In this document: one piece after another, positions 1 through 5,666 of the stretch | How the letters are laid out: every line of letters begins with the position of its first letter | Numbering within the stretch: position 1 is the first letter of the stretch | NCBI GenBank assembly: GCA_021739805.1 | Contig: JAIPBB010000262.1 | Location: 1 to 7,748 of the forward strand | Direction of reading: 5' to 3' | DNA from: Saprospiraceae bacterium | Lineage (GTDB): Bacteria; Bacteroidota; Bacteroidia; Bacteroidales; JAIPBB01 | Length of the DNA stretch: 7,748 bases | Translations under genes and position numbers: made by a program | The notes under the pieces: generated by a model | What the model saw: only the letters and a program-made list of their open reading frames with translations | Databases searched by the model: none | Told to the model about the DNA's origin: nothing

Positions 1-76
1 TTTCCCTAACAAGCCTAAAATGCTCTTTACAGCTAGGCTCATCTGGAAACTGCTCGAAAAATTTGATTATATTCAT
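1..76 (-). CDS. IS1595-like transposase, N-terminal fragment cut by the window edge
   Basis: Read on the minus strand from the ATG at 76-74, the frame is open to the window edge and gives 25 complete codons, starting MNIIKFFEQFPDEPSCKEHF and continuing RLVRE. The pattern (short hydrophobic start, then FP-x-E-x-x-C and an aromatic/Leu-x-x-x-R helix) is what I know from the N-terminus of IS1595-family transposases, just before their Cys-rich zinc-ribbon domain. Those domains lie outside the window, so the DDE catalytic residues cannot be checked. The gene points away from the DksA-like gene. The family call comes from recognising a short motif, not from a search, and another zinc-ribbon protein with a similar start is possible. 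Confidence 0.6.
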   Translation of the reverse strand, partial: MNIIKFFEQFPDEPSCKEHFRLVRE

Positions 77-136
77 GTCAAAATTTTTCTTGTAATATAG
101 GTATTTATTTTTAAGTGGCATAATTACGGACAAGCA
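1..136 (-). mobile_element. Probable end of an IS1595-like insertion sequence (outer boundary uncertain)
   Basis: This stretch holds the transposase start and its non-coding leader (77 to about 136). In IS1595-type elements the terminal inverted repeat lies a few tens of bases upstream of the transposase start. The somewhat less AT-rich bases around 115-135 (containing gtggcataattacggacaag) are a plausible place for it. The other end of the element and any 8-bp target duplication are outside the window, so the boundary is a guess. Confidence 0.35.
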
Positions 137-152
137 AAATAGATTATAATTA

Positions 153-184
153 TTGAAGAATATTGCGATTTATTAGTAATTTTA
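153..184 (+). promoter_or_regulatory. Candidate promoter of the DksA-like gene
   Basis: TTG at 153-155 is followed after 21 bp by TAATTTTA at 177-184. The second element matches the Bacteroidota -7 consensus TAnnTTTG at all but its last base. The start codon lies 28 bp further on, leaving a short leader. The match is imperfect in AT-rich DNA, so confidence is modest. Confidence 0.35.
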
Positions 185-189
185 AATCG
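166..189. promoter_or_regulatory. Inverted repeat over the -7 region, possible operator
   Basis: CGATTTA (166-172) and TAAATCG (183-189) are perfect 7-bp inverted arms around a 10-bp spacer. The dyad covers the whole proposed -7 element, so a dimeric DNA-binding protein sitting here would block transcription. It could instead form a weak 5' RNA hairpin. No regulator is identified. The DksA-like protein itself is unlikely, because that family binds RNA polymerase rather than DNA. Confidence 0.3.
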
Positions 190-212
190 TAATAAAAATA
201 AAGCCAAATATT

Positions 213-536
213 ATGGATACTAAAGAAACAACAGAAATAATACTTAAAGAAATTTTAAAGACTGAAGAATTAATTAAAGAATTAAAGGAATTGACAAAAC
301 CTGTTGCACCTGATGTAGCTATTGGGCGTATTTCACGCATGGACGCAATAAACAATAAAAGCTTTGATGAAGCATCACTTCGTCATGCGGAAGATAAATT
401 ACAGAGCCTTCAAAGAGTTTTTTCACAAATTGGAACACCAGATTTTGGTCTTTGTTTGAAATGCAGACAATCAATTCCGACAGGAAGGATTTTAATCAGA
501 CCTGAAAGCTTGTATTGTGTAAATTGTGCTAAGTAA
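213..536 (+). CDS. DksA/TraR-family C4 zinc-finger protein
   Basis: A soluble 107-residue protein. Residues 1-30 form a Lys/Glu-rich helix, followed by a conserved-looking PDVAIGRISRMDA segment (about 33-45) and a second charged helix (about 52-72). A four-cysteine zinc site closes it, with Cys81 and Cys84 in CLKC and Cys102 and Cys105 in CVNC. Helical hairpin plus C-terminal C4 finger is the DksA/TraR plan. DksA inserts its coiled coil into the RNA polymerase secondary channel and modulates initiation, often with ppGpp. This protein is shorter than E. coli DksA (about 150 residues) and longer than TraR (about 73), so the hairpin is short, and I cannot confirm the acidic tip residues that give DksA its activity. 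It is monocistronic, with the IS end behind it and the lipoprotein genes convergent to it. The first ATG is used, with no competing start. The family call is firm. The cellular target is inferred. Confidence 0.82.
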   Translation: MDTKETTEIILKEILKTEELIKELKELTKPVAPDVAIGRISRMDAINNKSFDEASLRHAEDKLQSLQRVFSQIGTPDFGLCLKCRQSIPTGRILIRPESLYCVNCAK

Positions 537-620
537 AGCAATAAAGTACTTTATGTTCCTATAGTTTATTGACTAATAAATTGAATTGAATTTCCAGATA
601 TTAATAATAAATCTACTGCT

Positions 621-649
621 TCAAACTCAATCCATTTAAAAGAGTTTGA
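621..649. terminator. Stem-loop between convergent genes, possible bidirectional terminator
   Basis: TCAAACTC (621-628) and GAGTTTGA (642-649) form perfect 8-bp arms with a 13-nt loop. The element lies between the end of the DksA-like gene (536) and the end of the first lipoprotein gene (695), where both transcripts need to stop. There is no run of T on either side, so it is not a classic intrinsic terminator. The rest of 537-694 holds only a 14-bp palindrome, ATAAAGTACTTTAT (541-554), and no gene that I can see. Confidence 0.3.
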
Positions 650-694
650 TATACAATAATTTATTAGCTTGAAAATTTATAAAAGAAGAAATTC

Positions 695-1087
695 TTACTT
701 CACAATAGTTTTAAACTCTTTGCTTTCTCCGTATGAAGTTCCTTCTTTGTTTGTTGCATATGCTGCAACATAATAAGTGAAGTTCGGTGCTAATCCTGTA
801 ATATTGCTGGTAAAAGCTCCTGTTCCTGTTCCATTGGTTGTTGAACTCATACAAGAATCTAAGGTTGGATTAGCTGATGAACCGACACAAATTCCTCGTG
901 CTGTAATATCAGCACCACCATCATCGGTTACATTACCACCGCAAGTAGCAGTTTGCTGAGCAATGTTAGTAACATCAGCAGTTGTTACTTTAGGTTTTTC
1001 TGCACTTTCCTCTTCCTTTTTACATTGACTAAATAAAAAGACAATTGCAGTTAAGCTTAAAAGAATGAATTTTATTCCTGGTTTCAT
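695..1087 (-). CDS. Lipoprotein with a single FN3-like domain (first of a pair)
   Basis: A 130-residue protein from the ATG at 1087. It starts with a lipoprotein signal (MKPGIKFILLSLTAIVFLFSQ) ending at Cys22, followed by KKEEE. Residues about 33-127 form one fibronectin-III-like beta-sandwich of the kind common in Bacteroidota surface proteins, with GGNVTDDGGADITARGICV, then NGTGTGAFTSNITGLAPNFTYYVAAYAT and a closing YGESKEFKT. Cys49 and Cys67 are also present in the neighbouring paralogue and Cys79 is not, so a 49-67 disulfide is possible. An upstream in-frame ATG at 1192 is rejected because it would bury the signal peptide and lies upstream of an excellent promoter. The lipid anchor plus K-(D/E)-rich residues after Cys suggest outer-membrane, surface-exposed localisation. 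The role is unknown: adhesion or carbohydrate contact is possible, but no ligand site is visible. Confidence 0.8.
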   Translation of the reverse strand: MKPGIKFILLSLTAIVFLFSQCKKEEESAEKPKVTTADVTNIAQQTATCGGNVTDDGGADITARGICVGSSANPTLDSCMSSTTNGTGTGAFTSNITGLAPNFTYYVAAYATNKEGTSYGESKEFKTIVK

Positions 1088-1122
1088 AATAATTAAGTTT
1101 TGTTTATAAAGGAAAAACTTCC

Positions 1123-1154
1123 CAAATATAAAAAAAATAGTATAGAAAACAAAA
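1123..1154 (-). promoter_or_regulatory. Promoter of the first lipoprotein gene (Bacteroidota type)
   Basis: On the minus strand TTTTG (1154-1150) is followed after exactly 19 bp by TATATTTG (1130-1123), a perfect TAnnTTTG -7 element. The start codon at 1087 lies 35 bp downstream of the -7 element. The promoter sits just past the terminator of the upstream lipoprotein gene, so the two genes are separate transcription units. Confidence 0.7.
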
Positions 1155-1166
1155 TTAAATGGAGAT

Positions 1167-1199
1167 AAAAAAAAAGCCCTGCTATTTAGCAAGGCTTTT
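1167..1199 (-). terminator. Intrinsic terminator of the second lipoprotein gene
   Basis: The arms 1199-1188 and 1183-1172 pair over 12 bp with a 4-nt loop. The core is GCC-U-UGCU against AGCA-G-GGC, with a single G-U pair on the minus-strand transcript, flanked by A-U pairs. Nine T follow on the minus strand (1175-1167). On the opposite strand the same position would be a C-A mismatch, so the stem is better formed by the minus transcript. It begins 17 bases after the stop codon of the gene at 1216-1599. Confidence 0.85.
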
Positions 1200-1215
1200 G
1201 ATTTTTTTTTAAGAC

Positions 1216-1599
1216 TTAATTTTTTGTCTTAAATGTTTTCTCAGTACCATAAGCTGTGCCTGCACTACTCGTGGCATAAGCTCTCACAATGTAGGTTGTG
1301 TTTGGACTTAAACCGTTTAATGCACTTTTATAGCTTCCTACTCCGCTTCCATTGTCTGTTTTTGCATCAGATAATGTTGGTGTGCCTGACATACACCAAC
1401 AAACACCTTTTTTTGTTATTGTACTACCACCATCATCAGTTACATTTCCTTCGCAATAAGCTGATTGAAAGGCAACATCAGTAATTTCTCCAGTAACTAC
1501 TGTTGGAAGTTCTTCTTCTTCTTCTTTTTTACAAGAATTGAAAATAATTGTTGTTCCCAACAGCAATGCAGCTAACATAATAAATTTAAACTTTCCCAT
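1216..1599 (-). CDS. Lipoprotein with a single FN3-like domain (second of a pair)
   Basis: A 127-residue protein from the ATG at 1599. The signal MGKFKFIMLAALLLGTTIIF is followed by N-S-Cys23, the lipid-anchor cysteine, then KKEEEEE, a charged start of the kind linked to surface export of Bacteroidota lipoproteins. Residues about 32-125 form one FN3-like domain with the same landmarks as the neighbour: EGNVTDDGGSTITKKGVCW, NGLSPNTTYIVRAYAT and GTAYGTEKTFKT. By hand alignment the two domains are about half identical. Cys49 and Cys67 are shared and Cys69 is extra. The in-frame ATG at 1668 is rejected because it lies at the -33 element of a good promoter and would put 23 residues before the signal peptide. 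The gene has its own promoter and terminator. Its function is not recognisable, and a surface-displayed binding module is the most likely role. Confidence 0.8.
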   Translation of the reverse strand: MGKFKFIMLAALLLGTTIIFNSCKKEEEEELPTVVTGEITDVAFQSAYCEGNVTDDGGSTITKKGVCWCMSGTPTLSDAKTDNGSGVGSYKSALNGLSPNTTYIVRAYATSSAGTAYGTEKTFKTKN

Positions 1600-1636
1600 A
1601 ATACTAAAACTGTTTTTAATTTCTAAATAAGCGAGG

Positions 1637-1669
1637 CAAAAGTAGAAATATATGATATAAAATAGCAAA
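1637..1669 (-). promoter_or_regulatory. Promoter of the second lipoprotein gene (Bacteroidota type)
   Basis: On the minus strand TTTG (1669-1666) is followed after 21 bp by TACTTTTG (1644-1637), an exact TAnnTTTG -7 element. The start codon at 1599 lies 37 bp downstream. Spacing and leader length resemble those of the sister gene. Between this promoter and the end of the peptidase gene (1718) there is only a 10-bp direct repeat AAATTATTAA (1681-1690 and 1693-1702), and no clear terminator for the peptidase gene. Confidence 0.6.
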
Positions 1670-1717
1670 TCTTGCTACAAAAATTATTAAAGAAATTATT
1701 AACAATTACGACAAACA

Positions 1718-3118
1718 CTATTCATCATCTGAAAACATAGGATCCCAGGGTGGAAGAAATATTGGTTTTTGCTCAAGAATTTTTAAATTCTTTTCCGAAA
1801 TATACTTTTTATTGATAACAACTCTAAACATATATTCATCGAACCATTTGTCGGTCATAATCAAATGTCCATTGAATCCGTTTGAAGCTCCCCAACTGTT
1901 TTCCAGAAGCCATTTAACTGAGTTTCCGTCCTTATCTAAATCAACTGCTATCAGTGTCATTCCATGTGAAGAACTGCTTTCAAAGGTTTGAATTCTTTGT
2001 TTTTTGTCCATAGTGAAATTAACTCCAAACAACTCACCATAGTTGTAATTATTAACATCTAAAGTTCCTTTTTCTCTATTTAATTGTTTTCCGACATCAC
2101 ACGAAAAATACATTGCTTCATTATCCATTATTGATGCTTTTGCAAATTCTTTTATTTCATTTATTGGAAGATTTATATACTTCCAGTTTCCTCCTTCATA
2201 AATATGCCTGTCGTAGTCAATTTCGTAAAGTTTATAATATTCGCGTGAAGGGTCATTCATCAGCATTACATAGGATTTAAGGTCAACTCCGACTGCTTCT
2301 TCATAAAATGATTTTGGTGTATATTTTTTTGCTTCGCTAAGATTGTCATCTTTATCCTTATAACGCCAAACAAATTCTGTTGGTGGCTCTCCAAGTGATA
2401 TTGCAAGCATTCTATAGGTTTCGGAAAGCATTTCAATTTTCTTTTGACGTAACTCATTCATTTTCTTTCCTTTCTTGTGCATTTCTCGCAAAACAAGAGC
2501 ATTTTCTTTAAGCTTTCTTTGGATTAGTTTACTCATCATTCTTGTGCTTTCGCTATTCTTTGATTCAGGCATAACGGTTTTTGGAACAAGCCCATATTTA
2601 GAAATCACATCAACAACTCCTGTCCATTGACCACCATCACCAATAGCATTTTTAAAAAGCCATTCAACTCTTCTGTCATCCATTGGTTTGTCAGCAGTTT
2701 CAATAATTCCTTCGAGGAAAAGATTTGCTTTTTCCAATTGATCCCAAAAAAAAGAATAATTCTGAGAAAACTCAAACGAAGAAATATTATACTTAGCTAA
2801 AACTTTTGGCTTAAGAACATTAAGTCCTGTAAATAACCAGCATCTTCCTGATGATTCCTGGTCGGTGATGCCATTTGTTTTCACTTTATGTGAGAAATAT
2901 GTGTCTGATTTATAAAGATTATCCCGATTCAAAGCAAGTTTATTAATATCATTACTCGAAACGGCATTGGTAAGTGCTTTTGCAGTAGATTGATTTTTAA
3001 ATGCAGTTTTAAAAGTAGCTATCTCCTTTTCAGTAATTTGACCTGTTTGAGCTTTTGCTACTGTTGCGAATCCGATAATTAAAATTATCGAAATAATTGC
3101 CAATTTTCTTAATTTCAT
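1718..3118 (-). CDS. Exported C1B-family cysteine aminopeptidase (bleomycin hydrolase/PepC type)
   Basis: A 466-residue papain-fold peptidase. A Sec signal peptide (1-23) ends in AKA before QTGQ, so the protein is periplasmic or secreted, unlike the classical cytosolic PepC and bleomycin hydrolase. The catalytic set is complete: oxyanion Gln87 and nucleophile Cys93 in QESSGRCWLF, His385 in SSSSHGMTLIAVD, and Asn407 in LLENSWG. The long helical stretch between Cys and His (about 180-270, very Lys-rich near 198-228) matches the insert that builds the hexameric cage in this family. The C-terminus LPPWDPMFSDDE keeps the family's LPxWDPM tail, which in PepC and Gal6 reaches the active site and limits cleavage to N-terminal residues. 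Here the last residues are acidic rather than the GALA-like end I remember. Length matches the family plus a signal peptide. It is monocistronic and divergent from the M48 operon. Likely role: trimming peptides outside the cytoplasm. Confidence 0.9.
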   Translation of the reverse strand: MKLRKLAIISIILIIGFATVAKAQTGQITEKEIATFKTAFKNQSTAKALTNAVSSNDINKLALNRDNLYKSDTYFSHKVKTNGITDQESSGRCWLFTGLNVLKPKVLAKYNISSFEFSQNYSFFWDQLEKANLFLEGIIETADKPMDDRRVEWLFKNAIGDGGQWTGVVDVISKYGLVPKTVMPESKNSESTRMMSKLIQRKLKENALVLREMHKKGKKMNELRQKKIEMLSETYRMLAISLGEPPTEFVWRYKDKDDNLSEAKKYTPKSFYEEAVGVDLKSYVMLMNDPSREYYKLYEIDYDRHIYEGGNWKYINLPINEIKEFAKASIMDNEAMYFSCDVGKQLNREKGTLDVNNYNYGELFGVNFTMDKKQRIQTFESSSSHGMTLIAVDLDKDGNSVKWLLENSWGASNGFNGHLIMTDKWFDEYMFRVVINKKYISEKNLKILEQKPIFLPPWDPMFSDDE

Positions 3119-3140
3119 ATTTTGTGGGTTTTATTTTTGG

Positions 3141-3148
3141 CAAATTTA
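3141..3148 (-). promoter_or_regulatory. -7 element of the peptidase gene promoter
   Basis: TAAATTTG on the minus strand is an exact TAnnTTTG match, 22 bp upstream of the start codon at 3118. The -33 region is weak: TTCG at 3174-3171 with a 22-bp gap is the nearest candidate. The leader would be very short. Confidence 0.5.
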
Positions 3149-3180
3149 ATAAAATATGAATTCTATAAATCGAATTAGCC

Positions 3181-3258
3181 TGTTAGATGTTTTTGATGAT
3201 GCCTGGAAGCACAGGTTGCAATAAAAGAGATGAAGCTTCGCCCATAGGTCAGCTAACA
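3181..3258. other. GC-richer intergenic island bounded by TGTTAG/CTAACA
   Basis: Between the divergent peptidase and M48 genes, about 78 bp have roughly 44% G+C by hand count, clearly above the AT-rich flanks. They begin at TGTTAG (3181-3186) and end at its inverted copy CTAACA (3253-3258). Inside are a small hairpin CCTG-GAAGCA-CAGG (3202-3215) and an 8-bp palindrome GAAGCTTC (3232-3239). No ORF is present. It could be a mobile-element or integron relic, or a small RNA. I recognise no family. The rest of 3119-3401 holds only the two promoters. Confidence 0.4.
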
Positions 3259-3364
3259 TTGAGTTTTAGGGTTCAAATACCAAAAAATACAAATTGATAA
3301 GCAGAGTCTTATATTGTTATATGTTTATTTCTGAAATTTAATCAGATATTAATAAATATTTTTA

Positions 3365-3372
3365 TATTTTTG
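3365..3372 (+). promoter_or_regulatory. Candidate -7 element of the M48 operon
   Basis: TATTTTTG matches TAnnTTTG exactly and ends 29 bp before the chosen start codon at 3402. No good -33 element is found 19-21 bp upstream, and the surroundings are T-rich, so chance matches are likely. If real, transcription would begin near 3378, which argues against the upstream in-frame ATG at 3378-3380 as a start. Confidence 0.35.
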
Positions 3373-3401
3373 ATGAAATGTTTAACCATAAGAATCATTT
3401 T

Positions 3402-5666
3402 ATGAATAGATTTATTAAAGTTATACTTTGCCTTGCAATTATTCCAATTTATAGTTTTGGACAAAAATTTGATGTAAATAACTATAAACCAATTGAATCC
3501 TTTGGTGAGTTGCCTATAGATTTCAGGCTAACTTCAGAGCAAAAGTTTAAAGAGGATAAAGCTGAAATATCGAAAGATGAAAAACGCTTTGATAGGAAAA
3601 CTAAAGAAAAATTTCTGTTACAAACAAATTTCATGCTTGATAATATGCTTTTAAGTGGAAAAATTCTTTTTAACGACCCTTTGACAAATTATGTTAATAA
3701 AGTCGCAAACGAATTACTTAAAGGTGATGAAAATGAAGCTTTACGTAAAGAAGTTAGAATATATGTAACAAAATCGCCATACGTTAACGCATTTTCAACT
3801 GATCAGGGAGTAATTCTTGTAAATATTGGATTATTAGCTCAGTTAGAAAACGAAGCCCAACTTGCCTATGTAATAGCTCATGAATTAGTTCATTATGCAA
3901 AAAAACATGGTATAAACTTATTTGTTGAAACTGAAAAAATTTCCAAAGGAAGAGATGGATACCGAAGTCTTTCTCAAAATGATTTATATCTTAATAAAAA
4001 TGTTAGATCGCGTGAAAACGAAATGGAAGCAGATGAACTTGGTCTAATAAAGTATTATTCTCAATCAAATTATTGCCTCGAAGAATTAGATGGAGTTTTC
4101 GATGTTTTACAATATTCTTATTTGCCTTTCGATGATATGGTTTTCGATACAACATATTTCAATACTGAATATTATAAACTTCCAAACGAGTATTTCTTAA
4201 CCAAAGTTGATGCTATTAAAGGAGGTGAAGATTATGATGAAGAGAAAAGCACTCATCCAAGCATTGATAAAAGAAGAAGGGAAATAGCAGATATTATTGA
4301 AGAAATGGATAATACCGGAAGATTGAAATTTATTTTGCCAAAGGAAGATTTTGAAAATGTAAGAGCTCAGGCTAGATTTGAAGTTATCAGGCAGCAATTA
4401 ATTTACAGAAATTATCCTGAAGTAATTTATAATTGTTATGTCTTGCTGAAAAAGTATCCTGATAATAAATTTCTCAAAACCGCAATTGCCAGTAGTTTAT
4501 ATGGACTTGCAAAATATAAAATAAATGGAGGATATAATGATGTTTGTGAATCTTATAATAAAATTGAAGGTGAATCTCAACAAGTTTTTCATTTGTTTAA
4601 AAAAATTGATAAAAAGGAATTAAACGTAATAGCTCTTGAATATGCATGGAGTTTGCATCAGGAATATCCAAATGATAAATATCTCTATAAAATCTCTGAT
4701 GACCTTATGAAAGAGCTTGTTATGAAAAATAAACTTAGTTCTAAAGATTTTTATGAGAAAACAAAGGAAGAAGTAAAAAATGAAATGAGCGAAGAAACTG
4801 AGGAACTGGATACATTAAAACTCAGTAAATATGATAAAATCAAGAGAAAAAGGAAAATTAAGGAAATTAAAAGTGATAATGCCTATGAATTTGCTTTTGT
4901 TAGTTTATTTAAAGACAAGGAATTTAAAAATCGTTTTGCCTATTGGGATGAACAATGTTTAGAATCAAAATCCGATATTGATGTTGATGATATGGATTAT
5001 AAAGAAAGAAAAGAATATTATCGTGAACAAAGGAAAGAAGCAAAACAATTAAGGAAATATGGTTATGCCTTAGGAATTGATACAATGGTTTTAGTGGATC
5101 CTGCATATTATAAAATTGATGAAAGGAAAGAAACTCAGATTAGATATATTGATTCCGAAAGAAAGCAATTTGAATTAAACCAAATGCTGGTAAAAAATGC
5201 ACAATTAGCCGGAATTAATTTGAGTTTAATAGATTCTAAAAACTTAAAATCTGATGATACAGATGTTTTTAACGACCTGGCATTGCTGAATGATTGGATT
5301 ATCGAATGTTTCAGTCATGAAGACATGGATTTTGTAATGTCAGAATCCCAGTATATTAATGAAATTGTTGAAAAATATAATACAAAATATTTCTCTTGGT
5401 TTGTCTTGTTTAATGTTAGGGAAAAACAAAAACATATGCAAAGAGTATGTTATTATACTATGGGATTTTACACCATTCCAATTGCTATTTACTATTTAGT
5501 GAAACCTGAGTTTTCAACTCATTATTATAATGTTCTGTTTAATGTTGAAAGCGGAAAAGCTGAACTTTCTGTTGCGGAAGATGTTAACCAAAACGATAAT
5601 AGAGACTGGATTAATTCTAAGGTTTACGATACATTTTTCCAAATTAAATCAAAAAGAAAAAAATGA
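3402..5666 (+). CDS. Exported M48-family zinc metalloprotease with TPR-like segment and long C-terminal extension
   Basis: A 754-residue protein from the ATG at 3402. This start is preferred over the in-frame ATG at 3378 because it gives a clean signal peptide (MNRFIKVILCLAIIPIYSFG, then QKFD) and aligns with the start of the partial copy at 7318. The zinc site is HELVH at 160-164, with third ligand Glu207 and Asp211 in ENEMEADELG, and a THP motif with His285, the same arrangement as BepA-type periplasmic M48 proteases, whose His can gate the active site. Residues about 321-375 look like one or two TPR-like helical pairs, again as in BepA. The remaining ~380 residues match nothing I recognise. 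They contain very charged stretches (about 453-492 and 523-552) and a hydrophobic TIPIAIYYLV near the end. E. coli BepA is under 500 residues, so this is much longer. It overlaps the next gene by ATGA, implying translational coupling to a barrel-like protein. A role in outer-membrane protein quality control is inferred. Confidence 0.85.
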   Translation: MNRFIKVILCLAIIPIYSFGQKFDVNNYKPIESFGELPIDFRLTSEQKFKEDKAEISKDEKRFDRKTKEKFLLQTNFMLDNMLLSGKILFNDPLTNYVNKVANELLKGDENEALRKEVRIYVTKSPYVNAFSTDQGVILVNIGLLAQLENEAQLAYVIAHELVHYAKKHGINLFVETEKISKGRDGYRSLSQNDLYLNKNVRSRENEMEADELGLIKYYSQSNYCLEELDGVFDVLQYSYLPFDDMVFDTTYFNTEYYKLPNEYFLTKVDAIKGGEDYDEEKSTHPSIDKRRREIADIIEEMDNTGRLKFILPKEDFENVRAQARFEVIRQQLIYRNYPEVIYNCYVLLKKYPDNKFLKTAIASSLYGLAKYKINGGYNDVCESYNKIEGESQQVFHLFKKIDKKELNVIALEYAWSLHQEYPNDKYLYKISDDLMKELVMKNKLSSKDFYEKTKEEVKNEMSEETEELDTLKLSKYDKIKRKRKIKEIKSDNAYEFAFVSLFKDKEFKNRFAYWDEQCLESKSDIDVDDMDYKERKEYYREQRKEAKQLRKYGYALGIDTMVLVDPAYYKIDERKETQIRYIDSERKQFELNQMLVKNAQLAGINLSLIDSKNLKSDDTDVFNDLALLNDWIIECFSHEDMDFVMSESQYINEIVEKYNTKYFSWFVLFNVREKQKHMQRVCYYTMGFYTIPIAIYYLVKPEFSTHYYNVLFNVESGKAELSVAEDVNQNDNRDWINSKVYDTFFQIKSKRKK

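Noticed and set aside
541..554. 14-bp palindrome ATAAAGTACTTTAT as terminator of the DksA-like gene
   Set aside because: A loopless AT-rich palindrome makes a poor RNA hairpin and has no T-run. Such palindromes are common by chance in this composition.
777..959. Open frame on the plus strand inside the first lipoprotein gene
   Set aside because: It is antisense to a well-supported FN3-like domain and has no signal, motif or promoter. The same applies to 1233-1484 (+), 2266-2457 (-), 4197-4397 (-) and 4924-5106 (-).
1088..1192. In-frame extension of the first lipoprotein gene to an ATG at 1192
   Set aside because: It would place 35 residues before a complete lipoprotein signal, begin inside the upstream gene's terminator and include the promoter at 1123-1154.
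1600..1668. In-frame extension of the second lipoprotein gene to an ATG at 1668
   Set aside because: The extra 23 residues precede a normal signal peptide and overlap the -33/-7 promoter at 1637-1669.
3240..3300. tRNA-like T-arm (gggttcaaatacc) near 3268-3280
   Set aside because: The 5-bp T-stem does not pair, and no acceptor, D or anticodon stems can be built around it.
3181..3330. Intact integron attC site
   Set aside because: The core-like motifs occur in the wrong order (GTT before AAC), no matching L boxes pair between them, and the downstream candidate GTTATAT does not mirror AGCTAAC.
3378..3401. Earlier ATG at 3378 for the M48 gene
   Set aside because: It adds MFNHKNHF before a good signal peptide, lies at or before the expected transcription start, and has no counterpart in the partial copy, which starts at the equivalent of 3402.
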